Part shown: in pieces, positions 20,910-29,945 of the stretch
Numbering within the stretch: position 1 is the stretch's first letter
Layout: the number at the start of each line of letters is the position of its first letter
Assembly: GCA_018136815.1 (NCBI GenBank)
Contig: CM030944.1
Span: forward strand, 247,745 to 305,844
Reading direction: 5' to 3'
Length of the DNA stretch: 58,100 bases
DNA from: Isochrysis galbana
Lineage: Eukaryota > Haptophyta > Isochrysidales > Isochrysidaceae
Notes under the pieces: model-generated
Told to the model about the DNA's origin: nothing
The model's database searches: none
Seen by the model: the letters and a program-made list of their open reading frames with translations, nothing else
Position numbers and translations under genes: made by a program

Positions 20910-21335
20910 TTTGGGGTCGTCAGGTGGGGGAGAACGATGGCTGGGAAGAGCGACGGCTTGGGGGAGAGCGACGGCTTGGGGGAGAGCGAGGGCTGGGGGG
21001 AGAGCGAGGGGTGAGCGAGGCCGACAGCCGCTCCCGACCGGCCGCTCCCACGGCCACCGGTGGGAGGTGTGAGAGAGAAATCAATGGGAGATGAGATATA
21101 TTTGTTTCCACTTTTCCTTCAAGACCAGCACAAACAGGGAGAGTCTCTCTTTCTTCCAGAGATGGGAGAAGATGACTCTCCCCGTCTTGTTTCCACTTTT
21201 CCTTCAAGAAGACGAGAGAGAGAGAGTACTCCTAGAGTCTCTCTCTTCCCATCGGACGGTCGGTCGTCGCCTTTTGCCGCTTGGTCTTCTTCTTCTTAGG
21301 CTCAGTCTTCTGTACGTGACTACTCTACTTCTCCT
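20910..21335. other. Low-complexity spacer with short tandem repeats
   Basis: It contains four tandem copies of a 15-base unit close to GGGGGAGAGCGACGG CT (20955-21012). It also has repeated blocks around the word TTTCCACTTTTCCTTCAAGA (at 21106 and 21189) with AGAGTCTCTCT, a direct repeat of about 80 bases spacing. No gene recognised. Confidence 0.5.
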
Positions 21336-22018
21336 CTCTTGTCTTCCGGTTCCTTCCTCCTCCTCATCCAGAGGGGGGGAGGGAGTGGGTTGGATGGTTG
21401 TGGAGAGAGTTGGTTATCTTTGGGATCCGACTGTGGGTCGGCACGCTTGCGCGATGGCTGCGTTGGCTGTGAGTGTGAGGAGGCTGGGTCAGGGGCTGTG
21501 GCCCCATCGGATTCTTCCGCTTTAGGGATCGGTTGTGCTGCTTCCGCGTACGAGCGCTGGGTTGTTGGAGCAAGATTGGAAGCCTGGAAGGGCTCCCTGA
21601 TCCCTGAATTGTTTGTTGAGTGAAGTGCCCGCCCACTAGGGGTGCACTGATGGTAGAAGTGGCCGCCGTGGGGGTGACAGCAGTGCTGCCACCCGCCATA
21701 GGGAGTCCTTGGTTCAGAGGCAAGGCGGAGGGCGGAGGAGCTGGTCGGGAGAAGCTGAGCTTGAAGCTGGCTCTGGTGTTGGGTGTCTGCGGGGAACAGG
21801 ACTTTGCCTGTTCCCTGCTTGGGTGGGTGCCTGGAGGGCGGAGGCGAGGAAGTCATTTCGACATTTCGACGTCCTGACGTCAAGCGGTGCTGAGGCCTAT
21901 GAGCGCTCTGGGCTCCGGCGGCTTGGGGCGTCCCCGTTGGGGCGTCGTGGCGGCGGGTGGCTGGGAGGGGGGAGCGGTCGGCGCGCGCTCCATCGCTAAA
22001 AGTATAACGATAGTTTTT
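21336..22018 (-). pseudogene. LINE ORF1 fragment, antisense, 3' truncated and frameshifted
   Basis: Read on the minus strand it starts at the LINE 5' end (AAAAACTATCGTTATA near 22018), has the ATG of MERAPTAP at 21993 and then shifts frame after about 37 codons. Later blocks (QGTGKVLFPADTQ, PSRKRADPQSDPK, RRKEPEDK) match ORF1 of the LINE at 51118 in another frame. Homology ends at about 21336 within the acidic segment, so only the first 600-700 bases of a LINE are present. Confidence 0.75.
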
Positions 22019-22771
22019 GAAGGGAGGAGTGGAGAGGGGGGGGGATCGTGCCCCCCCACGTGTGAACCAAATATAACCTTAGTTGCTCCCCATGTGAACT
22101 AAGTATAAATTTAGTTGCTAGCGGCTGGCCAACCCAACCGCCTACCCATTCACTTAGACACAGACGTCTCTAGAGCACACAACTATCTAGCCTTGTGAGA
22201 CGTGCGATCGATTCCGGCGGGGTAGAGTTGCTAATACGCCCCAATGCGAGTTTCAACAAGCAGAATCACTCATCAAACGATACCACCAACTTCACTTGTA
22301 TAGCCCATCATTACCCACGCATTGTTGGCGCCGCCTTTCTTGCCTGCCCACCAGTGCACTACAATGTGTCGTGCGAGTTTACACTCGTGGAGCTAGAGCT
22401 TAGCCATTATGTACTACTTGTACTGGTAGTAGTTGTGAGCATGATGCGCCCCCGTCAGCGAGGCGACGGGAGAGCAGTCACGTGGGTGAAGGGAGACCTG
22501 TTCGTAGTGTTCCCGTCTGGAATCTCTTGGCCTAGTGTTGGTCTAGACTGCCAAATTTCCTTCCCCACGTCCAACTCGTTGCGAAGGTTGAGAGACCGGC
22601 TCCCATTTGCTCTCGCTCAAGATCCTTGAATGATCAAGTTGAGCTGGCGATGACCGCTATGTACAACGGGATCGATGGCGCTGTCCTCTTCTACCATAGT
22701 GCTCCGGGGTCGCAATTTCAAGTACTGCGATGTTGTGCATAGCTGTGAACGCATCCTTTCGGAACACTTCA
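22019..22771. other. Intergenic, no gene recognised
   Basis: Ordinary unique-looking sequence. A direct repeat of GTGAACYAAATATAA/ GTGAACTAAGTATAA is seen at 22062-22110. A plus-strand frame at 22195-22629 has no family resemblance and is not called as a gene. This may include the 3' untranslated region of the UBA gene on the minus strand. Confidence 0.4.
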
Positions 22772-23000
22772 TCACTTGCTAGCCAGGGCTGCCATTACGC
22801 GTTCAACGACATCCTCGATAGGGCTTGTGCCGTCGCAGAACAACTTCGCAGTCTCCATCGTGAAGCCGAGCTCCATCAAAGATGCAAGCTGCGTGTCATG
22901 CCATGGTGATGTCTCGGTAAAGGAAGCTTGGCTACTGTCGTCCGGTCGTTGCTCAACCCTACCCCCAACACTATGGAGGTGTACGTCGGACCTTTGGGCA
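22772..23000 (-). CDS. C-terminal exon of a UBA-domain protein (partial, runs into gap)
   Basis: The minus-strand frame ends with a segment of about 45 residues, WHDTQLASLMELGFTMETAK then LFCDGTSPIEDVVERVMAALASK and stop. It has the shape of a ubiquitin-associated domain: LxxLxELGF, then a helix, then a conserved Gly and a final helix (VVERVMAAL). UBA domains bind ubiquitin. The 5' border of the exon is uncertain and the rest of the gene is hidden by, or lies beyond, the gap at 23001-23100. No upstream exon could be identified with confidence to the right of the gap. Confidence 0.55.
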
Positions 23001-23100
23001 NNNNNNNNNNNNNNNNNNNNNNNNNNNNNNNNNNNNNNNNNNNNNNNNNNNNNNNNNNNNNNNNNNNNNNNNNNNNNNNNNNNNNNNNNNNNNNNNNNNN
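23001..23100. other. Assembly gap (100 N)
   Basis: Exactly one hundred N, the usual placeholder for a gap of unknown size. Confidence 1.
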
Positions 23101-23975
23101 TACTACACAGGCGGGTTGCTCGAACAAACACAAGATTCACAAGACACAAACAAACAACGGTCAAAGCCAAATCATGAAACGCGCAAACGCACAACGGAGG
23201 GCAATGGACCCGAGGTGGCTAAGAGCTCAACAAAGCACGAATAAACTGTCACGCCAAACAATCCCGAGGCAAAGCAAGAAAACACCACACACTGTCGGGC
23301 AGCGTTGCACGCGCGACGAACGCGACGCATTGCGCGCACACAGCTCCTCCACGGCAGACCGCTCAACGGCCACTCGCAGTGTGCACATGTCACCGCTTTC
23401 CTCGCCCCGGCTCGCGTCGTATCGCCCCAGCTCGAACCCCGCTCAACGACGCCACGCTCACGGGCCGCGGTCCACTCCGGGCTGGCCGAGGCCAGACGTG
23501 ACCTGCAACGACGTGCGCCGTCCGCATAACGCTTCACAAATAGGTTGACAAATTGGGCGCCGCGTGCGTCCGCCGAGGCCACACGCACTACGAGAGCCAC
23601 GGACTGTTGGATTCGAGGCGGGCGCAGGCCAGCTGAGGCGTGCTGCTTCCCTGATGGGCTCGAGGTTGGTTGAGCGTATGCTACGGGTGACGAGGCCCAC
23701 TGCTCAACAGCAAAGCTCACTCGCAGGTGGCGCCAGGCCCGGGCGCTGGGCATAGAACAAGCCCGCGTGGTGGAACACATGCATGAAGCACAGCGAGCGC
23801 AGCTGTACCATGCGCGCTTTGCGACGGGCACGCGCGGATGTCAGCGCACGGTAAGGCTAGGTCGGGAAGGCGGGCGCGGAGAAACCGCGCGCAACGGCGC
23901 TCAGGCTGGCGGCTCGGCCCAGCCGCTATTCCAGGATGGCCGCATGTTGCCGGACGCCTTGCGCCGCGCTCTCGG
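23101..23975. other. No gene assigned between gap and MADS-box gene
   Basis: A minus-strand frame of about 219 residues (23172-23831) and several plus-strand frames are open, but none resembles a family and the composition is Arg/Ala/Ser-rich as expected for GC-rich shadows. Upstream exons of the UBA gene could lie here. Confidence 0.35.
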
Positions 23976-26668
23976 CTACACGTGCGGCTCGGCGGGTGCC
24001 TGCACGGCCTCGGCAACAGGCAGGCTCGAGGTAGCACTGTCGTCGGCGTCGTCGGCGTCGAGACGCGCTTTCTTGTTGGCTGGCTCATCGCCACTCGAGG
24101 TGGCAAAGGTGGCAGAGGAGGTGGCGGCAGCGACTGAGGCAACCTCCACGGGCTGAGAGATGGGCTGTGCCATCAAGGGGATGGCCTGGCCGTTGAACGC
24201 CTGCGCGATGGGCTGGACCTGAGCGGGCGTGATCTGCGCCACAGTGGCCTGCGCGACTTGTGGAGAGGCCGAGGCCTGCTCGAGAGCAGTGACGTTCGCC
24301 ACGGCGAACTGCTGCTGCGCCTGCGCAGGCTGGATCGCGCCGGCACTCAGAACGGTTGCCTGCGCCATCTGCGGGAAGACGGCGTGCGCCGTTTGCATCG
24401 CGACGGCCGGCACGCCGGCGGTGGCAGTGGCGAAGGGGACGACGGATGCTGCGAGGGTGGGCGCAGAATCACCCGCCAAAAGCGCCGGGGCGCCGCCATC
24501 GGACGCCGCGCGTGCGCGCTGCGTCCTCCCGCCATCGGCCTCGAGAGACTCGCGGTGGGCGCGCTCGCGAAAATAATCGTCGTTGGTGTGCATCTGGGGG
24601 AGGGAAGAATTTGGGCGAGGGGGAGATGATCCGAGCGGGGCGGCGAGGGCCGTCGTCACAGGCACTGAGAGGTGCGGAGACGCTTTGGAGAAGAAGCATG
24701 CGACTGCGCGCCGCACCAAACTGTGCGCACGCGCGCTGCCCACCTCCTTCTTGCACTGCAAAGCGCGTTCTACCGTCGCACCTCGGGGGTGTCGACGTTC
24801 TCTGCGCGCTGCACCAAGCTGATAGAACTTCGAAAGGGGCTCACATGTCCTGCCTCCCCCACTCCCCCTTGCCTTGCAACAGTGTCCTGCCTCCCCCACT
24901 CCCCCTTGCCTTGCAACAGCCACGGGAGACGCCGGCGCACCTCGGGGGTGTCTTTGTATTCGGAGAAGCGCTGCAGCAGCCCCTCAATCGGTGAGGACGA
25001 GTAGACGGTCACCCTTTGGTTCGGGGCAAATACGAGCAGTGCAACCTGAGAGGGATGCGGGCGGCGAGTGGCAAGGTGGGCGACGGAGTGGGTCGGAGGA
25101 GTCACGGCGGGCCGGAGGAGTCATGGCGGTCAGGAGGGCGATGGCGCGACCCGGAGAAGGCACAGAGAGTGGAGGGTGGCGCCGGGGAGAGCGCCGGCTC
25201 GCGCCCGCACAATCGCATCGGAAAGCGAGACCCCAGGTTGGATGGGCAAGGGTGCAGTCCATAGAGATCCAGAGCGAATGGGAGAGGAGAGGGTGGGACG
25301 GAAATGAAAGGGGGCGGGTGTAGGCGGGCGACGGAGGTGAAGCGAATCGGGAAACGCGAAACCCTTGGGCCCCTCAATCCCCATCCGGTTTCTGACTTGT
25401 ACATCGCGGAGCGCAGCCAATGAGCCCACGAGGGCCACTTGGTGTGGTGATGGTGGTTGGGGAAGTAGAGGGCAGTGGAAGGACCAAAGAAAGAATGGGG
25501 GGGGGGGGGGGGCGAAGAAACAAGGGGCCAGGTGGAGAGGGGAAACCGGTAGAACAACGGCCCTGTGAAGCTATCAGGCTCCTCTCACGGGGGCCGGCAC
25601 ACGACCATCTGCCTTGGGACACCAAAGCGGCGAAGGATGAGGGGGGGGAGGGAGAAGGGAGGGTACAAGGGAAGGGAGAGGGACAGAGCAAAACGAGGCA
25701 GTAAGAGACGGACCAATCCGCCGGAGCGTTGGAGCCCCGCCTAGGAGCACCCGACCCGGCTTCATCTGGCTTCTGCCCCGTAAACCACAGGGCCTCCGGG
25801 GGGGAAGGAGGGGGGGGGCAGAGGCAGCGCGAGGCGGCAGGGGAAGGGAGAATGAAGACGAGAATGGGCCAGTAGCAGCAGCTGAAGAGGACTCCAGCGC
25901 ATCCCCGACGGTGCCCAGCGCAGCCCTTTCTGCACCCTCCCCCCTCCCTTGGCCCCCTATGTGCATGGCGGAGCCAGCCGCCAGACGTGGCCTCAAGGGA
26001 GATGGAGGTGGAGGGGAGGGGGCGGGGGGGGGGGGGGGGGAGGGACCAAACGAGAGGGACACCAGGGAGAGCCCCTGGACTAGCAGAGCCCCCAAGAAGG
26101 ATCAAGCGCCAGCAGGGAAGGGAGATATCGGAAGGACGGCGCGGTTGGTGCCCCCACCCCACCCTCTATACCCCGCCGCCAACCCTCATACACACACCTG
26201 GGCAGCTGGGCATCACAGAGCACCGCCAGCTCTCTCGCGATCATATTCAGCCCAGTTTTGCGCTCAGATCCCTCTCCCCCTCCCCCTTCGCCCCCCTCTC
26301 CGCCCCCACCCCACCTGGGCATCGCAGAGCCCTCCTCACCTCTCCCCGGGCATCCCAGAGCCCCCTGCCCCCCCTGAACCCCTCCTCCCCCCACCCCCCC
26401 CACACACACGTGGGCATCGCAGAGGACCCCCCCCCCCCAACCCCCCAGATCCCACATACCTGGGACCCCCCCCCCCCAGCACACACCCCTCACACGTGGG
26501 CATCGCCGAGGACCCCCCCTCCCACACACATCCCCCACACACCTGGGCATCGCAGAGGACCGCCAGCTCTGTCGCCTTCTTAATCAGCCCAGACTTGCGC
26601 TTGGAGAAGGTGACGTGGCGGTGGCGCTCGTTCGAGATGCGCGCGATCTCGATCTTACGCCGGCCCAT
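23976..26668 (-). CDS. MEF2-type MADS-box transcription factor, three exons
   Basis: Exon 1 is 26543-26668, exon 2 24941-25045 and exon 3 23976-24593, all phase 0, giving 282 residues. Donors are CAG|GTGTGT and GAG|GTGCGC; acceptors are CTCTCAG| and CCCCCAG|. Residues 1-77 form a MADS domain: [11 protein letters not shown], the basic helix [20 protein letters not shown], then [18 protein letters not shown]. The MEF2-like extension [16 protein letters not shown] follows and marks type II. MADS proteins bind CArG-type DNA as dimers in the nucleus. Residues after [21 protein letters not shown] are Ala/Gln/Val-rich, as in activation regions, and include [11 protein letters not shown], a possible nuclear localisation signal. 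No plant K-domain is seen. Intron 1 (1.5 kb) and intron 2 hold degenerate copies of the exon ends. Confidence 0.88.
24774..24830 (-). repeat. Degenerate copy of the MADS exon 2 end in intron 2
   Basis: On the minus strand it reads [16 protein letters not shown] followed by GTGCGA, mirroring exon 2's [23 protein letters not shown]. The base match is strongest over ACACCCCCGAGGTGCG. It lies about 110 bases beyond the true exon 2 end. Confidence 0.6.
24845..24920. repeat. Tandem duplication in MADS intron 2
   Basis: Two adjacent copies of a unit of about 37 bases containing TCCTGCCTCCCCCACTCCCC and TTGCCTTGCAACAG. Confidence 0.85.
26206..26557 (-). repeat. Minisatellite made from the MADS exon 1 splice junction
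   Basis: The last 15 bases of exon 1 (minus CTCTGCGATGCCCAG, coding LCDAQ) recur in near-exact form at 26206, 26315, 26346, 26410 and 26496 besides the true copy at 26543. Most copies are followed by a GTG-containing donor-like stretch and separated by poly-C spacers. The 26206 copy extends further and translates as [19 protein letters not shown], a diverged duplicate of the MADS helix. Confidence 0.8.
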
Positions 26669-26699
26669 GCCCGCACACTCACGCGTGCGCGCGCTCTCT

Positions 26700-27520
26700 C
26701 CCTCTCTCTCTTCCCCGCCCTCTCCCTCCCCCCCCTCTCTCTCTCTCTACCCGCAGGCGGGAGGTAGCCCCCGCCTCTCTCTCTCTTTCCCCTTCCCCCT
26801 CTCTCTCTCTCCCTGTGTCCCCCTCTCTCTCCCGCGGCACCTCCACGTCTCAAGGCGGTTCTTTCTCTATTCTGAAGGAATAATCACCGTAACGAGGAGT
26901 TCGCTCGGGCGTCGGGCTCGTGCTCGCTCTCTCCGCGGGCGGCCCACGGCTTCCCCTGGGTTCCTCGGGGGTTTTCTAACAGTACCACGAGGTTTTCTTA
27001 TCATAAACGGGTGTACGCCCGGGGTCGCCTCGTTGGCTCGCCGTCCCGCTCCGCCGAGAGGTCGTCGGGGGATTTCTTCTGCATCTCGGCGTGGTTATTC
27101 TTGTACCGGGGGGTCCGACGGTGGGGGGGAGTGGGGGCGGCGCGCGCTCAAAAATGGAACTTAGGGGGGAGAGGGGGGAGAGGGGGGCGGGGGGGGCGCG
27201 TGGGCGGGAGGGGGGGGCGGGCGCGGGGGGGGAGAGAGAGAGGGAGGGGGGGGGGAGGGAGGGAAGGGGGGGGGGGGGGAGAGAGAAGAGAAGAGCGAGA
27301 GAGGGGAGAGAGAAGAGAAGAGGGAGGAGAGAGGAGAGAGAGGCGGGCGTGGGGGAGAGAGAGAGGGAGGGGCGGGGGGGAGGGGGGGGGGCGAGAGGGG
27401 AGAGAGAGGAGAGGGAGGGGAGAGAAGAGGAGAGGGAGGAGGAGAGGGGAGTTTCCTTTTTCTCAGGTGAGGGGGGAGAGGCTGCTGAGAGGGGGCGCTG
27501 GGGAGAGCACAGGAAAGTGG
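26700..27520. repeat. CT- and GA-rich low-complexity DNA
   Basis: Upstream of the MADS gene, runs of CT (26690-26830) pass into ordinary sequence (26850-27110) and then into G/GA-rich tracts. No protein family is seen in the long frames that cross it. Confidence 0.75.
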
Positions 27521-27524
27521 AGAG

Positions 27525-27956
27525 GAGAGAGAGGAGAGAGAGGAGAGAGAGGAGAGAGAGGAGAGAGAGGAGAGAGAGGAGAGAGAGGAGAGAGAGGAGA
27601 GAGAGGAGAGAGAGAAGAGAGAGGAGAGAGAGGAGAGAGAGGAGAGAGAGGAGAGAGAGAAGAGAGAGAAGAGAGAGAAGAGAGAGAAGAGAGAGAAGAG
27701 AGAGAAGAGAGAGAAGAGAGAGAAGAGAGAGAAGAGAGAGAAGAGAGAGAAGAGAGAGAAGAGAGAGAAGAGAGAGAAGAGAGAGAAGAGAGAGAAGAGA
27801 GAGAAGAGAGAGAAGAGAGAGAAGAGAGAGAAGAGAGAGAAGAGAGAGAAGAGAGAGAAGAGAGAGAAGAGAGAGAAGAGAGAGAAGAGAGAGAAGAGAG
27901 AGAAGAGAGAGAAGAGAGAGAAGAGAGAGAAGAGAGAGAAGAGAGAGAAGAGAGAG
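27525..27956. repeat. Minisatellite with 9-bp unit (AGAGAGAAG)n / (AGAGAGGAG)n
   Basis: About 430 bases of near-perfect tandem repeats. The first dozen or so units are mainly AGAGAGGAG and the rest AGAGAGAAG. Because 9 is a multiple of three and the unit has no stop in any register, long frames stay open in several registers on both strands; none is a gene. Confidence 0.97.
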
Positions 27957-28379
27957 TAGTTTCCTCTTTTTGGTGAGAGAGGGGAGAGAGAGGGGGAGGG
28001 GCTCGACTTCCGCCCTCTTCTTTTAAGAGTAGTGGGACCTCGAGAGGAAGGGGGGGGGGGGTGAGGGAGGGGGAGTTTTCTTTTCGCTCTCTCCCCACGT
28101 TTACCCTCTCTCCCTCTCCCTCTTCCCTTTTTCCCTTTTCCCCTTTCTTCACGTGTGAACGCCTCTTCTCTCCTCTCTCTCTCTCTCCCCCCCATCTCCT
28201 TTTCTTCCCTCCTGTTCTCCTCTCTTTTCCCCTCTCTCCGTCCCTCTCCCTCTTCCCCTCCTCCGTTTCTTCCACTATTTTCACCTCTTCTTCATCTCTT
28301 TCTTCCCCCACCCCCACCCCCTTTCTTCTCTCTCTCTCCTTCACTTCCCTCTCTCTCTTCTCACTCCGTCGTCCCCCCA
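27957..28379. other. Pyrimidine-rich leader upstream of the split F-box gene
   Basis: Mostly CT-rich sequence, likely containing the promoter and 5' untranslated region of the gene starting at 28380. No specific promoter element is identifiable. Confidence 0.5.
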
Positions 28380-29945
28380 ATGCAGCCCCCTCCCCTTCCC
28401 CCCCGCCACCAGCCCCCCCATCCCAAGCTCAGCCGTCCCCAGCCCCCCTCCGCGGCCTCACGGTGGCGGCAGAGGTCACACCCTTCTCGAAGACCTCCCT
28501 CACACTCGTCAAGCCTCCGCCAGAGCCCTCCTTCCTTCCCTGAAGAGGTTCTCCAGCTCATCGCTCTCGCCCTCGTGAGAGAAGAGAGACTCTCAGAGAG
28601 ATCAGCTGGATACGAGGAGGATCCAGGCTCGTCGGCGTCGTCCGACGCCCACACCGACTCCTCCTCCACATTCTCTGCATCCCATGCCTCTGGATACTCC
28701 GCAGCCTCGCCCTCTTCAGAGCTCTCCGACACGGGGCTTCCGCCAGCGCTCGGGGCCGTTGCCGCCACCGCCCTCCCCGCCTCGTCTTCCCAGCTCCCCA
28801 GGTCGGCGACGGCCTCGCCCGCGCCGCCCCCCTCGGCACGCCGTGGCATCGGCCGCCTCTGCTCAGTCTGCCGTGCGTGGGATGCGGCGCTGCTACCACT
28901 GCTCCACCCGCCGGTGAAAGGAGTGATCAGCTCGGCAGAGCTGCGCCGGCTCAAGCGGCTCGCGCTCGATCAGTCCAACCTCTCGCCGCTCGCGGATCAC
29001 GCGCTCGGCCAAGGATTCCACACCGAGCCGAAGCGGCCGCGCCGGCCAGGAGTGCTCCTGCCTGAGCGCATGCTGTACAACCCGCAGTTCCTCTCAGAGC
29101 GCGGCACGCGGCTAACCGAAGCCTTCATTTTTGGGGTCGTGCAGACCGTCGCCGACTGTTCCTTTCTCCAGAGGTATCAACGGCTGCAGCTGCTCTGCTG
29201 GCTGTGGAGCAACTCTTCCGACCTGGACTGGTTCGGGGCTGGCTCGCACGGCATGCACCTACGCAACGCGCTCTACCGGCACGAGCTGCTCAACCCCATC
29301 GTGATTGGCCACTTCAGCCGGATCGCGTGTGTGGCTTACCGAATCCTGCTCGTGATCAAGGCCGTCGAGGCGCGCGCGATGGCGCTGGACGAGGCGGGGA
29401 GGCGCGCGGCTGGGCTCGACGAGCGCGAACTTGAGGCGCTGCGCACAAGGCTAGGCAACGCGGACGCCGCGCGCGTGCCGATGGCGCGCTCGCTCTGGCT
29501 GGACAACTCGCAGCCCGGCGCAGTCGCCGACTTCGCGTGGAGCGTCCACCTCGAGTCCAGAGCGAGTTACGCGCGCGCGAGCCGGGCGCTCCTCTCGGGT
29601 AGCCGGGCCTTGGCGCTACCGCCGCGGCTCGACAGCACCACGGGCTGCCCCAGCCTCATCGTATTCAAGGCGCGCGCCCTCTTCCCACTCCTCTTCGAGC
29701 ACGATGACGCGCTAGCCAGCGGCAACAGTTTTTTCCGCGCATCGCTCGAGACCGGCGTGAGTGACGTGGAGGCGGCGCTCACGTTTGGGATGGTTGAGCT
29801 GCTCGCTGACGCCGGCGCTAGCGAGTTCGAGCCTTCCGATCATGACTCCGACGCCGACATCTACTGGGACTACGCGGACGATTCCTCCGACTTATCGGAG
29901 GATTTTCCGCTAACGGCGTGGCTCGACATCGGCGGCATACAATGA
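28380..29945 (+). CDS. Putative F-box protein with a split F-box
   Basis: A 521-residue frame from ATG at 28380 to the stop at 29945, no intron needed. Residues about 50-67 (PSFPEEVLQLIALALVREE) fit the first F-box helix. The matching second half (RLCSVCRAWDAALLPLLHP) appears only after roughly 100 Ser/Ala/Pro-rich residues, as though the motif were opened by a disordered insertion. The rest (for example RMLYNPQFLSERGTRLTEAF, RLQLLCWLWSNSSDLDWFG, HFSRIACVAYRILLVIKAVE) is helical and not recognised. The C-terminus is acidic (DHDSDADIYWDYADDSSDLSED). An SCF adaptor role is inferred from the F-box alone. The start is the first ATG after a CT-rich leader; the frame extends upstream only through low complexity. 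Confidence 0.6.
   Translation: MQPPPLPPRHQPPHPKLSRPQPPSAASRWRQRSHPSRRPPSHSSSLRQSPPSFPEEVLQLIALALVREERLSERSAGYEEDPGSSASSDAHTDSSSTFSASHASGYSAASPSSELSDTGLPPALGAVAATALPASSSQLPRSATASPAPPPSARRGIGRLCSVCRAWDAALLPLLHPPVKGVISSAELRRLKRLALDQSNLSPLADHALGQGFHTEPKRPRRPGVLLPERMLYNPQFLSERGTRLTEAFIFGVVQTVADCSFLQRYQRLQLLCWLWSNSSDLDWFGAGSHGMHLRNALYRHELLNPIVIGHFSRIACVAYRILLVIKAVEARAMALDEAGRRAAGLDERELEALRTRLGNADAARVPMARSLWLDNSQPGAVADFAWSVHLESRASYARASRALLSGSRALALPPRLDSTTGCPSLIVFKARALFPLLFEHDDALASGNSFFRASLETGVSDVEAALTFGMVELLADAGASEFEPSDHDSDADIYWDYADDSSDLSEDFPLTAWLDIGGIQ

Noticed and set aside
23172-23831. A 219-residue minus-strand frame right of the assembly gap.
   Set aside because: Cys/Arg/Ala-rich with no family pattern; typical of GC-rich shadow frames. 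Kept only as a possible place for missing UBA-gene exons.
23976-26668. CRISPR-like or other array interpretation of the repeated CTGGGCATCGCAGAG units.
   Set aside because: Spacing is irregular, spacers are poly-C and the unit is the exon 1 end of the MADS gene in a eukaryotic intron.
27011-28380. Several open frames of 300-340 residues rich in Arg/Glu or Ser/Leu/Phe.
   Set aside because: They arise from a 9-bp stop-free minisatellite and surrounding GA/CT tracts and have no domain.
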